64,000 nucleotides of DNA from Agrocybe praecox (taxonomy: Eukaryota > Basidiomycota > Agaricomycetes > Agaricales > Agrocybaceae): positions 4,030,001 to 4,094,000 of the forward strand of contig OZ024841.1 of the NCBI GenBank assembly GCA_964017145.1. The letters run 5' to 3'. This document shows positions 47,378-58,849 of the stretch, piece after piece. The notes beneath the pieces are model-generated. The model was not told the origin of the DNA, did no database searches, and saw only the letters and a list, made by a program, of their open reading frames with translations. The first letter of the stretch is position 1, and each line of letters opens with the position of its first letter. The position numbers and the translations under genes are program-made.

Positions 47378-50132
47378 ATGCCTAAAGAGCCAAAACGCCA
47401 TTGTGAATGTGGTTGTGGCAAATTCTTGAGCGCACGTCAAGAGCTTCGACATCGAATGGGACATGCACCAGCCCGGATTCTTGCCTCTCGACTGCAGCTC
47501 TCTCCAACGCGGAGTGCAGTCGAATCTGTAACAGATCTTACCCTGGCCACAGTGGCGCGTGCCGCACGACTTTCAACCAAAGTACGCAAATCATGCACGC
47601 GCACTATCCGAACTCTTTTTCGCCAGCCACAGAGCTCGGAAAATATTCTGAATGCACCAGCAACGGCAGCTGGCACGCAGATAGCTGCTCAGGTGGCCGA
47701 TGCGTTCTCTTCAATGAATATCTCTTTCACCAATGATGATGCCGACACCGCCCCGCCAAATCTGCAGTCTGGCTACTTTCCGCCAGACATCACCCAAGAG
47801 TCTGACTCCGAGGAATCCACGCTCGGTGACAACAGTTCACAAGGAACGATATCGGAATCTGACTCCGAGCTTATCAACAATTTTGGAGATGAGGAGAATA
47901 ATAGTGATAGCGAGTCGGTTGCTGACCGGATTGAGGCCGAATGGGAGAAAGAATGGACAGAACTTGGTAGGCCTATTATATTTGCGATACATTTTTCAAG
48001 ACTAATTTTGTTTTTCTTAGCCAGAGAACTGACTGACGCGGACCTAGATGTTCTGCGTGCATTTGCACTCAAGACAGAGGAGCATATGACAGAGAAAACA
48101 TTCGAAAGAATGCGCCGAACATTCCCACAGCTTCATGGAGTTCCGACCCTCAAAGTTACAAAAGCACGAGCACAATTCCTGGCAGCGTTTATGCCTGTGT
48201 CATACGACTGCTGCATTAACTCTTGCTGCTGCTACATTGGGCCCCATTCCGACGTTACAAGCTGTCCTTATTGCCAAGAGGCTCGATTCGACGCTGAAGG
48301 CAAGCCCCGCCGAAGATATACCTATATTCCCCTTATTCCTCGTTTGGTTGGCTACTTCAAAAACGCAACATTAGTATCTGCTATGCAGTATCGACACCGC
48401 TACTTTGACACAGACAAGTACCGACCTACTGTTGTACAGGATGTATTTGACGGCAAGAACTACCGTGACCTACTTAATCAAAATGTCACCATTGATGGAA
48501 AACCGCAGCCGCACAAGTTCTTTGAGGGACAAAATGATGTTGCTTTGGGCCTCTCGACAGATGGATTTGCCCCATTCAAGAAGAGGAAACAGACATGCTG
48601 GCCGTTACTTTTATTCAACTACAATCTGCCCCCCGAAATCCGCTTTCTTATCAACAATATTATTTGTGTTGGTGTTATTCCTGGGCCTAAGAAACCCAAA
48701 GATTTCGACTCGTTTTTGTGGCCCCTTGTTGAAGAACTTCGAAAACTCTCGTTAAAAGATGGTATTCGTGCCTACGATATCACAACAGACACCATGTTCG
48801 CCCTTCATGCCTATTTAATTCTTGCGTTTGGGGATATGCCTGCCATGGCTATGTTAATGCGTATGAAAGGTCATAATGGGTTGTTTCCGTGTCGTATGTG
48901 CATGATAAAGGCTGTCCGCATTCCGGGAGCCCGAGGCGCTGCAAGCTATGTTCCACTCGATCGCTCAAAGCATCCAACTGTTCAGGTAGATGATTCACAG
49001 GAAATATCAGCTTACGACGCCTCAAATCTCCCACTTCGGAGCCATAGACAGTTTATGGAGCATGCACGCCAAGCCCAGTTTACGGAAACTACTGCTGAAG
49101 AAGAACGTCAATCAAAATCTTCAGGTGTGAAGGGTATTCCATTAATATCACATCTATCGTCTATCCAACTTCCGCATTCCATCCCACTCGATTTCATGCA
49201 TCTGATTTACGAAAATCTCATCAAGAATCTGGTGCTTCTATGGACAGGAAATTTTAAGGATCTTGACGAAGCAAAAGTCGTCGGTTTCCTTTTGCTAATA
49301 TTGATAGACATGTAACTGCTGTTGCTCAACTATCTCACATCAAGCTGAAGTTTGACCTACACGATAAATTGGGCTCGGAAATTCCGCTGTGCGGTGTGGA
49401 TCCAGATGATCGAGGAATATTATTTGCAAATTGTACGTCGACTACATTCTACATTAGATTAGATTCTAACGTGATATACATGTTTAGATCCTGATTATAT
49501 GCTTCTTAACCCACGCGTAATCAACCCCAACATTGAGCGAGGCCTCCTCTCCAAAATTGCAGTGTGCCTTGCAACTCGGTATGATACACAAGTTAAAATT
49601 GCACAGCGTCATTTTTCGGTGGATAATATAGAGATGTGGGGAAGGCTTAAATGTCGGGGTGGTGGGGATGTAATCAGCGCATCATCTCTGAGAAAGATTC
49701 AAGAGGATTCTCGAGATTCTACTTATGTTCGCGTACGTTTTTTGTTTAGGTTTTTTTATGCAACTTGAAGCTTATATTCTCACATCACTGCAGTACGAAA
49801 TGCTGATCGACGTGAATGCACGTAAGAAAAAGGCGCCTGTTAAACTTGTTCCCGAAACATTTTATGGTCAACTGAAGAACATATTCACTATCCAAATTCA
49901 CGTGTCAGAATCATTAGGCATCGAAAGTCCTGAAACTCTCATCCTGGCCGCCATTCACACTTGCAAAATAGAGGCGCACAATGACTTGGATATGCACTAC
50001 TACAAGACTATGGGTAGAACAGAAGTGGTGGATATATCGACTATTCAATGCTTGGTTGGTCGTGTGAAGGATCGAGACTGGTGGGTGATTATAGATAGAA
50101 GTGGAAAATTAGCACGCGCAGAATTTGAATAG
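47378..50132 (+). CDS. Tnp2-type CACTA transposase, apparently internally deleted
   Basis: Exons are 47378-47966, 48021 to about 49279, 49308-49432, 49488-49732 and 49794-50132. The N-terminus has a zinc-finger-like CECGCGKFLSARQELRHRMGH pattern at its start. The Tnp2 domain is plain: LGLSTDGFAPFKKRKQTCWP, VGVIPGPKKPKDFDSFLWP and MRMKGHNGLFPCRMC, up to IPLDFMHLIYENLI and LLWTGNFKDLDE. The family's C-terminal block then resumes (CLATRYDTQVKIAQRHFS, STYVRYEMLIDVNARKK, LVPETFYGQLKNIF). The long segment normally between these blocks is missing. What precedes 49308 reads like the tail of an intron (TTTTGCTAATATTGATAG), and no donor upstream fits the phase. This copy is probably inactive. Confidence 0.85.
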
Positions 50133-50157
50133 TCGGAATTGATAAAACATACCATTC

Positions 50158-50835
50158 TCACTTGGCACTGAGGACCAACAATGCTGCCTGTATAATATCC
50201 TGCAGTCGTTTGATTTCATTTTTTGCAGCCTCCAGTTCTCGCATAAGATTATAGTCACGGATACGCTCAAGTTCGGCCTGTGCTGCTTCGAATTGCTGCT
50301 GAACTCGGTAGCGGTCAGCCAGGGCAGTGCTTAGTGCATGCTTGCACGTATGATACAGTCGTTCCCATATTGATTGCGTTCGACCAGGTTTTGTGCATCG
50401 TGATGGACTGGTCAATACGACGGCACTTTTCTCCCGACTCTGGAACTCCGAACAGTAAGTTGGACATCAGAAAGAGGCCAGACAACGGACCATGAGACTA
50501 TCATGGACTTACCTTTGAAGCTGATTTAGATGGGGATGCTTTACCCTGCTTAACTGGGGTTAAGACATATCCCTCGATGAGGGTCTTGTCCATGTCCACG
50601 GAATCGGCAACTTGGAAGAAGAAATCCTGTAATATAGGCATGGTGTTTGGTTAACTCGAAACAAAGAATAAAATTAACTTACTTCACTGGGTGAAAGTCC
50701 CCCCCGAAGCTCACTGTTACCCTCCCGAAGATCCTGAGGGTGAGAGTTTTGAACAATTTCGTTCACATCCCATGGGTTGAAGTTTGGTGTTGCCAATAAT
50801 TCGGGATTGGTTGCATCAGAGGTTGGGTTCATCAT
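50158..50835 (-). CDS. Coiled-coil accessory protein of the CACTA element
   Basis: Three exons (50835-50683, 50626-50513, 50439-50158) join in phase to about 182 residues. The N-terminal half is acidic and Asn/Pro-rich (NFNPWDVNEIV). The middle is a Lys/Ser-rich link. The C-terminal 90 residues form a predicted coiled coil (RVQQQFEAAQAELERIRDYN, ELEAAKNEIKRLQDIIQAA). I know no named family. It is convergent with the transposase (stops 25 bp apart) and lies inside the element ends, so it is likely a third element gene that may multimerise or partner the AT-hook protein. That role is a guess. Confidence 0.7.
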
Positions 50836-51119
50836 GAGTGTCAAGATATAGGACCAATGAATTGCAGGGCGTCACAATGCACGATGATGACAGCTCTGAA
50901 GAAAGGCGAAATTTGGGTCAGAAAACTTCCTCGGCTGGCACGGCACAGCGTGTACAGATATAGATCTAATTAGTCAACGGCATGATAGTGCAGTGGTGAG
51001 TGACCCACCTTTTTTGGTCGGCCGTTCGATCCTCACTGTGCGTCAATTTAATATTGACCAAGTCCGTACTGGTACTCGGCAGTTATTCCTTGTATGACGG
51101 GGATATATTCTACCTATAT

Positions 51120-51290
51120 TTCGTAACCCGTCTAACTCGAGGATTAATTACCCGTGTTCAACTGGTTCAAGTACATACATTCGAAAACTGGTGACATGAA
51201 CCCGTAAGCCTAGTATCTGTTCAACCCGTTCAAATCTGATTAAATATGCCCGTTGACATATATCCCGTCAAAAACTTGTTTGACGAGCAA
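51120..51290. repeat. Right subterminal repeats of the CACTA element
   Basis: TAACCCGT, TTACCCGT, GAACCCGT, CAACCCGTT, TGCCCGTT and ATCCCGTC recur here at 15-50 bp spacing. Confidence 0.75.
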
Positions 51291-51349
51291 TAAGGTGCAC
51301 TTACCAGATATACCGGTAAGATTAACCCGGCCTAGGGTTCATAGTGCAG

Positions 51350-52597
51350 GCTGAAATAGCTCATCAATGCAAATCACTGTGTGGAAGCCTCGAGGCTCGA
51401 GGCGTGTGATAAGTAATGTATATTCGCGTAGGATATAAATATCATTTCGCCAATCACACATACTACTACATACTATTACTCGTCACTTCTGGCTGGCAGA
51501 ACCTCACTAAAAACGCACAGGAAAGGAAAGTTGTCTGAAATGAAAGTAAACGTGATATGTGCATGGACGCGCATGTGTATCTCATATTGAAGGAACCGAG
51601 AGGGTGTTTCGCTCCGTCTATGTAGCACAGTGTATAAGTATAAGGAGCAGCTACTAAGATGCAAGGGGGCACACATGTGACATTGACGAGAAGAGAAGTC
51701 GCTGTGATTTGGGTTGATGGACAGTCCAGTCCAAAGCTTCAAGACACGCGAGCGTCAGGGTATAAATACATGCATCCCAGCTCCCAGGCTCAAGGCTTTT
51801 GTCAGGAACCAGAAATAGACAAAAAGAACAAAAAACGAAACTCACCCATTTATTTACAGCGTGCACGGACGATGCTACCAGCAGTGATGCCACAAATGAT
51901 CAATAAATTCAATCTAGAGCCACCGGGCCGGCATATTTTAGTGCTAATAATAGCATGGATGGCAAGTCGCGGCAGGCGCCTCGGGAGTCGGAGTCAGAGC
52001 GGGATGCGAATTAACACTTTGACATATTCAACGCGACATGATCCTTTTCCCATGACAACTGCTTTGCTTGAAAAGAGCTCCGTCGTAATTTCCGAGTCTT
52101 GTTGGGCTGAGTCGATTTACGTTCAAAGATACGAGGGAGTACCTCAGAGCTACGGACCGTCTACCGTACATATGGGTGGAAGAACTTTGAGTAATACTTG
52201 ATATTTAGGTACCTTCACCATTGATTCACACAGTTCAAAGCAATTATCACCGATTTTCAAAGTTGAAACGTTGACTCTCCACCTCCAGGCTCCCCGTCAC
52301 CCTCCCTCATTGAGTCGCGAGACATAACATCAAAACGTCTCCGCGTAGGCCTGGATAGTAACAGGAGCAGTAGAACGCACTATCTAGACAATTGCCTCTC
52401 TTCTTGAAAAGAATTCCGTACGTCTCCCGAGCCCTGCTGGATGCATAAAAACTTGAAGCGCTAGGTACCAACTGGTCACATGAGTCGGTCCCGACGCCAC
52501 TAGTATACAATGTCAAATAATTGAACGCCCACATTGACCAATCCAATAAGTAGTTCCTTTCTTTCAACGGGTCGAACTCACAGCACCCTCCATTATC
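51350..52597. other. Intergenic, no supported gene
   Basis: A 180-codon plus frame at 51659-52201 overlaps minus frames of similar length and has no recognisable motif, so I leave it unannotated. The last 100 bp are the upstream region of the F-box gene. Confidence 0.5.
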
Positions 52598-53586
52598 ATG
52601 GGGAAAGTACAATCCAAAGCCTCTGGTCTACTCGGCTACTTCAGTTATACCATTCCCACACTCCGAAACTTGTCATGGGGTTTTGAAAATCTGGCATGGG
52701 TCTATGCAAAGAAAGCCGAGTCGAAGAAAATCATTGAGACCAAGCCACAGCAGTACTTGGATTTGCTGCCTACCGAACTTCTACTTCACATATTCTCGTT
52801 CCTAGAACTTAAACCATACATTATCTCTCATGGTGTATGCAAGGAATGGAACCGACTCCTCCGACTAACCGATCTCCACCCAATTCGACGCTGCCTACTA
52901 GACTTTTATCGTCAAATGATAACCTCGCCATATCTCATGGAAAGCAGGGATGTTATTCTCAGGGACCTTTTGACCGACAAGCATATATTGACGCGCTCTA
53001 TTCTCAGTATCCTGTGATACAAAGGGAATTCCTGTTCTGGATACTGGAATGGCCTGAGCGTCTTGCGATTGGATGGGGATGGCCTGGCTTGCCGATTTGT
53101 CATGTACACCTACCACTACCCGCCCGCATAAATTGGCTAGGTTACATGCCAGAGTCCCCCCAACTCCTTGCAATCATTGGCGGGCGGGGAAGATCGAACG
53201 CCAAATTCATACCAGCACTCCTCATCTGGCGCAACCGTGAAGTCACCAGGTGGCTCATCTTTGATAAGGATGACCCTGATATTTTTGGGATGGTATTTGA
53301 GGCGTCAACAAGGAGGGGGCATGTTCCTTGCTGCATGCCCTCTCAAGACCTGGATTCTGACGAGAGTGATTCGGATGCCGATCTTCTCGATAATGATATG
53401 ACCTATCCGGATTGGATTTCCTGCCAGAAAAAGGACTTCTTGAAGGGACGTGTTCCCGATATCGCTGGCGTCCCTCGTGATATCAAAAACGCGGAAGTCG
53501 ATCGATTTTCAAATAGCCCTGAACGAATGCCATGTCCACCATGGCTACAACGCCATCTCCCCGAATTCCAGACAATGCTACACTAG
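52598..53586 (+). pseudogene. F-box protein with a frameshift
   Basis: From the ATG at 52598 the frame encodes an F-box (LDLLPTELLLHIFSFLELKP and GVCKEWNRLL), then FYRQMITSPYLMESRDVILR. The family normally continues DRQAYIDALYSQ, REFLFWILEWPERLAIGWGW and PALLIWRN, and this is present, but in another frame, from about 52968 to the stop at 53584-53586. The break is at 52961-52970 and I see no intron that fixes it. F-box proteins of this type are greatly expanded in Agaricomycetes and select substrates for SCF ubiquitin ligases. Either this copy is dead or there is a one-base sequence error. Confidence 0.8.
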
Positions 53587-54116
53587 AAGTTTCCCCTTCG
53601 TCATCCCTTTTCGTTTGTACCACTCGTTAACTTTCAACGGGTTGTAAATATAATATTCATCTTCGAAGCTCTGTTACACGCATCTGGCGTTGTCTACAAT
53701 CCGAAGCCCTTAGTCCCTATTATCGTGCGTGACACAGACGTAACAAACACAATTGAGGCAGAATGTCTGTGGTACATTGTCATTGCTCGTGGCAGCCAGG
53801 GAAGACATAGACATCGAGCGCCCTTCGTTTCCTGGTTGTTCGAGATAATTCTTGGCACAATTAACCAAGAACGATAGAAATTGATATTCGCCACACTGCG
53901 CGACATACTTTGTTCGCGAGAGCGATTTGATAGTTGGGTCATCGATAAAGCAGTCGCTCTGAGAGCGTGTCGGGGACCACATCCTCGCCAGTATATCCTA
54001 TTCCTACTTCCATATGCATGCTCCGGATACCGACGACTCGGAACCTTTGGAACACCACGAAACTCGTCTACTCGAGCTATTATAGGAACAGTTTATTCTC
54101 ACTCTCCCCAATCATG

Positions 54117-54695
54117 TCAAGGTTCCATACAACGCCTTTCGTTCCGCGTACGCATCCCTACCCTCCCAGCCTCATTTTTTGGCCATTCCGCTAGGCAATC
54201 GAACAGAAGGCCAAAAATATCGCCAGAGGATGCCCAGAAGGACAGCAAGTCTCGAACGGCGATGGCACACGTTAGCGTTATGAGCTCGTAGCTGACGAAC
54301 TCGTCCAATGATTTGGTCACGCAGCTTCCAGAGCTATCGCAATCGTGTTTGTTGACTAAAGAATTAATGGATATACTCAGAGGAAATAAAATTAAGCTGA
54401 AAATATACTAACCACGAGAATTGTGTTCCTGGAACGGCTTTCCAATGACATCGATGATTTTGATGACATCACCAACCCAAATTTCCTCATCTTCAAGTTT
54501 GAGAAGGTCTGCAGATACCCAAGTCGTATCCTGACCTTGCGTGAGGGGCTCATCATCTTTGGCTGTGCTCTTAGATGGCTTCTTCGTGGTGACTAGAAGT
54601 AGGCATGATATTATAGTAGCGGTTAGAGAAAGACAACTCGAGGTGTGATCACTGAATGCGAGAAAATTTTTAATATATGTACACTGCCACTTCAC
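54117..54695 (-). other. Unresolved coding fragments
   Basis: Two minus-strand stretches look coding: about 54590-54418 (TTWVSADLLKLEDEEIWVGD, VIKIIDVIGKPFQ) and 54320-54117 (SLDEFVSYELITL, FGLLFDCLAEW). An intron between them (GTTAGT at 54414 to GCGATAG near 54337) fits in signal but not in phase. No start exon was found. It could be a decayed gene or transposon remnant. Confidence 0.3.
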
Positions 54696-54857
54696 GCAGG
54701 ATCTGTCGATAGCTAATATATTTCTTAATTCCTTCTTGCAAAACTATATCTTGGCAATTATCAACGATTTTTCACTTTAACGTTTAACCCTCACATACAC
54801 ACCCCGGGCCCATCACCCCGTACACAAGCACCCTTTCTCGCGAAACATGATTATGAT

Positions 54858-55596
54858 CTACGCCTGGATAGTCACTGGGACAGTGGAACCCACTATTCCC
54901 TGTGCATCGAGGACTTTGAAGATGATTTCTATGCCTAGGTATTATATATATATACGTCGATAGATGTATATGCTGCAGGAGACAATCAAGCGCACCTGCA
55001 CCTAGATCAGTGTCCCAAACAACAGATCCACTGTTCCCGTTCTCGATTCCGCCTCCTAGGTCCTCGAGGTTAGGTTGGCTCCCCGCTGCAGAGTTAACGC
55101 TGGGAGCATGAATAGAAATTAGATTGGTCAGGACGCTCGTACTAACTCGTTCTATGAGCGACGGGGAGGTCGACTTACGTCTATGGTATTATATCAGTTG
55201 ATTGCATGTGCCATCAGCATTATGCCATCAGCACTTCGCGTTCTATGCTCTATGCTTAGGGAAATATGTTTGGACGCACCACGAGGTAAGGAGCTGAGGA
55301 GATTAACGAACGAGCCAGTCAATGATGTCAATGACGAGGAAGATTGCAATCTGAGATGCAATGCGGCTCACTTACCGAGTCCTCCATTCCAAGTGATCAC
55401 TGTGTCCTGACCATGGACAACAAAAGTACTAGTTACATATACCAGAGTGTACAAATGAGTATAGGATGTCTATACGAAAAAGGTCAGTCGACACGTACGG
55501 CGTATTTATGACCAATGGATCGACGGTAGGAGCAGCGACTCCGAGTCCTGCGAGGAGGACAAAAGATACAGTCGCGGCGGTGAAGAAGGATTTCAT
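54858..55596 (-). CDS. Small secreted protein with 14-nt and 2-nt microexons
   Basis: The ATG at 55596 opens a signal peptide (MKSFFTAATVSFVLLAGLGV). Exons 55596-55499, 55428-55376, 55293-55280, 55180-55179, 55099-54996 and 54934-54858 total 348 bases, 115 residues. Conserved-looking family text appears: INTPTFVVHGQDTVITWNGG, then APYLVTVNSAAGSQPNLEDL, VVWDTDLGAG and VTIQA. This is a small secreted beta-sandwich-like family common in basidiomycetes, function unknown. Exon 4 is just AC between CATAG and GTAAGT; without it the phase is wrong and the next codon after CGT is TAA. All introns are GT-AG. Exon 3 is inferred partly from the expected PY motif. Confidence 0.75.
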
Positions 55597-56151
55597 GTAG
55601 AGTAAGTAAATCAAAGTAAGATTTCTGGAAGAAATTCCTTTCTGAATACATGACCTGTCCTCTTTGTACGCCTTTTATATATCTCCCCACCTCCCTTCTC
55701 CCAAACCCCCCCTCCTAAGAAATAAACTAAAAATCGAAGCTGGTCGCAAGCTGACTACTCATCAACGCCCTCGGTGCATTCCAAAATCCGTACGAAGCTC
55801 ACATTCGCTTCCTCTGGGATAATATGCGATTAAATAGGATAAATCATGATAAAATGAGGTAATTTTATCATGAAATGAATAAATAAGACAAATCACACCG
55901 TCCAAGGCCGACCTCAAGCCTCAATAATTAGAACAACAAAACAACTTCCCTCAGAGCGCCGTACCACCTGACATAGTTGTAAAAGGTTATTTTTGGTAAC
56001 CTTAATTTTTTGACTATTTATATAAAGATATGACTCGCCGGCGGTTGCGTGTTTGCTGCGTGTCTATAATTGTATTTGTGTGGGGGTGGAAGTGGGGTTG
56101 GACGGAATATGGATTTCGTTCAGTAGGATGACTCAGAAGTTGAAAGATAAA
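55597..56151. other. Intergenic, with an 11-bp inverted repeat
   Basis: Upstream region of the secreted-protein gene, then AT-rich DNA. CATGATAAAAT (55845-55855) pairs with ATTTTATCATG (55862-55872) across a 6-base loop. Confidence 0.55.
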
Positions 56152-56373
56152 CATCAGCAGTTTCACAATTTACTTATAGTGACTTGTGCAAGCGTAAAAA
56201 AGCGTAAAAAAGCGCCAAAGTTAAAAGTTAAACAGTCCAGGTCCAATTTTCGAAAAAGCGGGTGCTCTCTCAGCTTCAAGGAAGTCAAAAAAAGCGAGAA
56301 AAAGCGAGAAAAAGTAATCAACAGTGAGGAACAGTAGCTACTATAATGTGTATTAGTAATTTATGTAGTATTG

Positions 56374-58601
56374 CTAGGGCAAGCCGCAAGCCTTGACAGG
56401 ACTAGAAAAATCGAAGAGAACGGCACGGTTATGATCCATGAATGAAAGGTTAGCCTCGTATTCCTCGTTTATGACCTCAGCCATTGACTTTCCATATTCG
56501 CAAGCCTCTAGTAATGCGTTCCACTGTGGCTCTCGAACACTGCTGAGACCCTGATAATATGCTTCGGTCTTCGCTCCCCACGCTGAGCTGGAGAATTCAT
56601 TGATAAAGTTCTCGGCTGGGCGGAGTATAATTTGTACTGCGCGTTCGAGCTAAAGCAGAGTCCGTCAGAGGAAGTTGAATTCGCAATGTTGCGCCAAAGG
56701 GTACACGTACCGCTGCCATGACGAGAGCAACAAGGCCGCGAGGATGTCCGTTGTTCGATGCTGAACCAGATATAATACGTAAGTTAGGCCTGACAAGGTC
56801 AATTATGAATTTTGTCATCAGTCTCCCTCCAGGATTCTGAGTGGCGAACATGACATTAGATCCTACTGTCGACGGCCATCAAATTGAAGTCAACTTACCA
56901 CATATTTTGGATCGTTCCGGTTGAGTGGTGCATCTGGGGCGACAGGCTCTCCAAAAAAGAGTGGACCATCGCCACGAGAAGCCCAGAGAAGCCAGTCTCG
57001 GACAGCTTTCTCTCCTTGAAGGGTCTCGGTATGCTTCGACACGAGGGCGAGGGCGCTGGTACCAATGTGTGATCTTTTCTCGTTGATTCTATTGTAAGCC
57101 TAATTGAGAAAAGGTTAACACACCATTTGGGAGCACTGAATAGGGAATGAACGTACCAAGGCATGAATGGACTCACTCACCGAAACCTTGTACTTGATCT
57201 TGGGATATACCTCCTTCATCACGAGTTGCAAGACAGCCAGAAACTCCTTGCTGCCTTTCGCAAACTGGGAAAACGGCTTGGAAGAGGTGAAAAACCTGTC
57301 GTACAGAGTCGGTAAGAAAGTTTTCTTCCAGCTTTGATCTCTTGCAAAGTCCGGAAGGTCGCTGATCCGAACATTGTTGGGATTGAGTATGCGCCGCTTC
57401 TTCTGATTGTCGTGGATGGTATTGGCATGATAGGTCAAAGCATTTTCCTTGTCTTCGGTCTTCACATCACCGCTAACTGGCATTGGGGTAGTCTTCCGAG
57501 CCGAGCCCTTCCTGCCACTGGGTTCCGAAGATTTCGAGGCGCGAGCATTTCTTTTGACTGGCGGAATTTTTGGCTCTTCAGAAACAAGGGCGACAAGCTA
57601 GAGCATTATCAGCTTCTGATCTGGCACCTGAAAACAAGTGAAAGTTCACACCTTATTCTGACGTGAGAGGTCGCGTTTTCCGGCTTCGAATACTGCTTTT
57701 GCTGCCTTGGGTCCATTATCCTTCTGAGCAGAGTATGGGTTGACCGCATTGCTGTCATCATCATCAAGTCCTCCGGCACTGACAGTGATGCACGAGATCC
57801 CGTTCAAACGTTCTTTTGCTGCCCGTAGTCTAGAATCAGGTAAGAGGCCGGATGCGTAACCAAAGTCCTTTGTCAACCTGTCATCTGATCATCAGTTCCC
57901 ATCTATGATTAGTGATGACGACGACATTACTTCTTCTTCCCACCCTCTGTTCTCTTCTTCTTACCACCACCTTGTCCCGCCATTTTCTGCTGAAGCACGT
58001 TCATTTTCTGCTGGAGGGCGATGAGAGCCTCCTTTAGTTTGGTAATGGTGAGCATAAGCATGACCTGAGATCTCCTGAAAAGACTAACCTCAATATCTTC
58101 AGGCTCTTCAGACTCATCGGATGAAGCCACCTCGGCATAGCCGACAAACTCCTCGCCTTCAGATTCAAGAGCCATATCAGACACTCGTCTGACAAGCTTG
58201 GCGGCTGTCTGCACCTTGTCGGCATTATCATCGACATCCATTTTCGTCAAACGCTGCTGTGCTTCCCGTTCGTTTTCCGCCTTCTGCTTCTTCGCCTCTT
58301 CAGCAGCTGCCTTGGCTGCCTGGACTTCAGCTGGAGTTCGACGCTTCTTCCTCTTCATGACTGCTTGAGCTGTACACTTGGGGCTTCGTGCAGAACGGCG
58401 AAGTTTAGGCTCGGGAGCAGGCTTGCTGGTCAGTGCTCTGGCCCTTTTGGCAGGTGCGGGCTCTAAGTCAGGAACAGTTTCTTCATGCTCACGGGTGCGC
58501 TTCCCAGCTGAGGTCTTGTTTGTGACCACTAGGTTGGCGTGAGCTGCTTGGTCGGTGTTGCTGGTGGCGTGAGTGGGGGCACGGCGGAGAGTTGCGGGCA
58601 T
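56374..58601 (-). CDS. Accessory protein of the Plavaka element
   Basis: Seven exons (58601-58089, 58031-57931, 57877-57652, 57597-57157, 57099-56899, 56836-56711, 56649-56374) join in phase to about 627 residues. The N-terminal third is basic and Ala/Lys/Glu-rich with nuclear-signal-like runs (KRKKRRTP), a coiled-coil stretch (ALQQKMNVLQQKM) and a lysine-rich link. The C-terminal half is globular: FLPTLYDRFFTSSKPFSQFA, VRDWLLWASRGDGPLFFGEP, GGRLMTKFIIDLVRPNLRII and FINEFSSSAWGAKTEAYYQG. I know this type of protein from Agaricomycetes only as uncharacterised. Position inside the TIRs and head-to-head with the transposase (248 bp) argue for an element gene, perhaps DNA-binding. Confidence 0.78.
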
Positions 58602-58849
58602 TGTATGGAATGAGAGTGTGTAGGGGAGTATATTATGGAATGGGTTGACGATGGAGATGCTGGTTGAAGGGAGACTTGGTTGCGTGAGGTCATCGTCTGT
58701 TTATTTGTTGGAACTTGGGGAACTCTGGGTGACCCTGGAGTTCCAGAACTTTCCTCAATGTTCGTATGAGTTCCCATCAATTTAACCTTGTTTTATTTCA
58801 CCCTGCTACACCACAAGTCCCTCAATATCTTTTCAAACTGGTTTCCCTC
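58602..58849. promoter_or_regulatory. Bidirectional promoter of the Plavaka element
   Basis: A 248-bp gap lies between the accessory ATG (58601, minus) and the transposase ATG (58850, plus). An in-frame upstream ATG at 58766 would shorten it to 164 bp. Confidence 0.5.

Larger units (their letters stand above)
45450..51346. mobile_element. CACTA (En/Spm-type) DNA transposon
   Basis: The 5897-bp element starts CACTAAGCACCCCAGGGC and ends with the inverted relative, read inward as CACTATGAACCCTAGGCC. A 3-bp duplication CAG flanks it (45447-45449, 51347-51349). Within about 300 bp of each end there are many ACCCG(C/T) / (A/G)CGGGT motifs in both orientations, the subterminal repeats expected in CACTA elements. 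It carries a Tnp2-type transposase (plus) and two accessory genes (minus). The transposase appears internally deleted, so this copy may depend on another. Confidence 0.95.
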
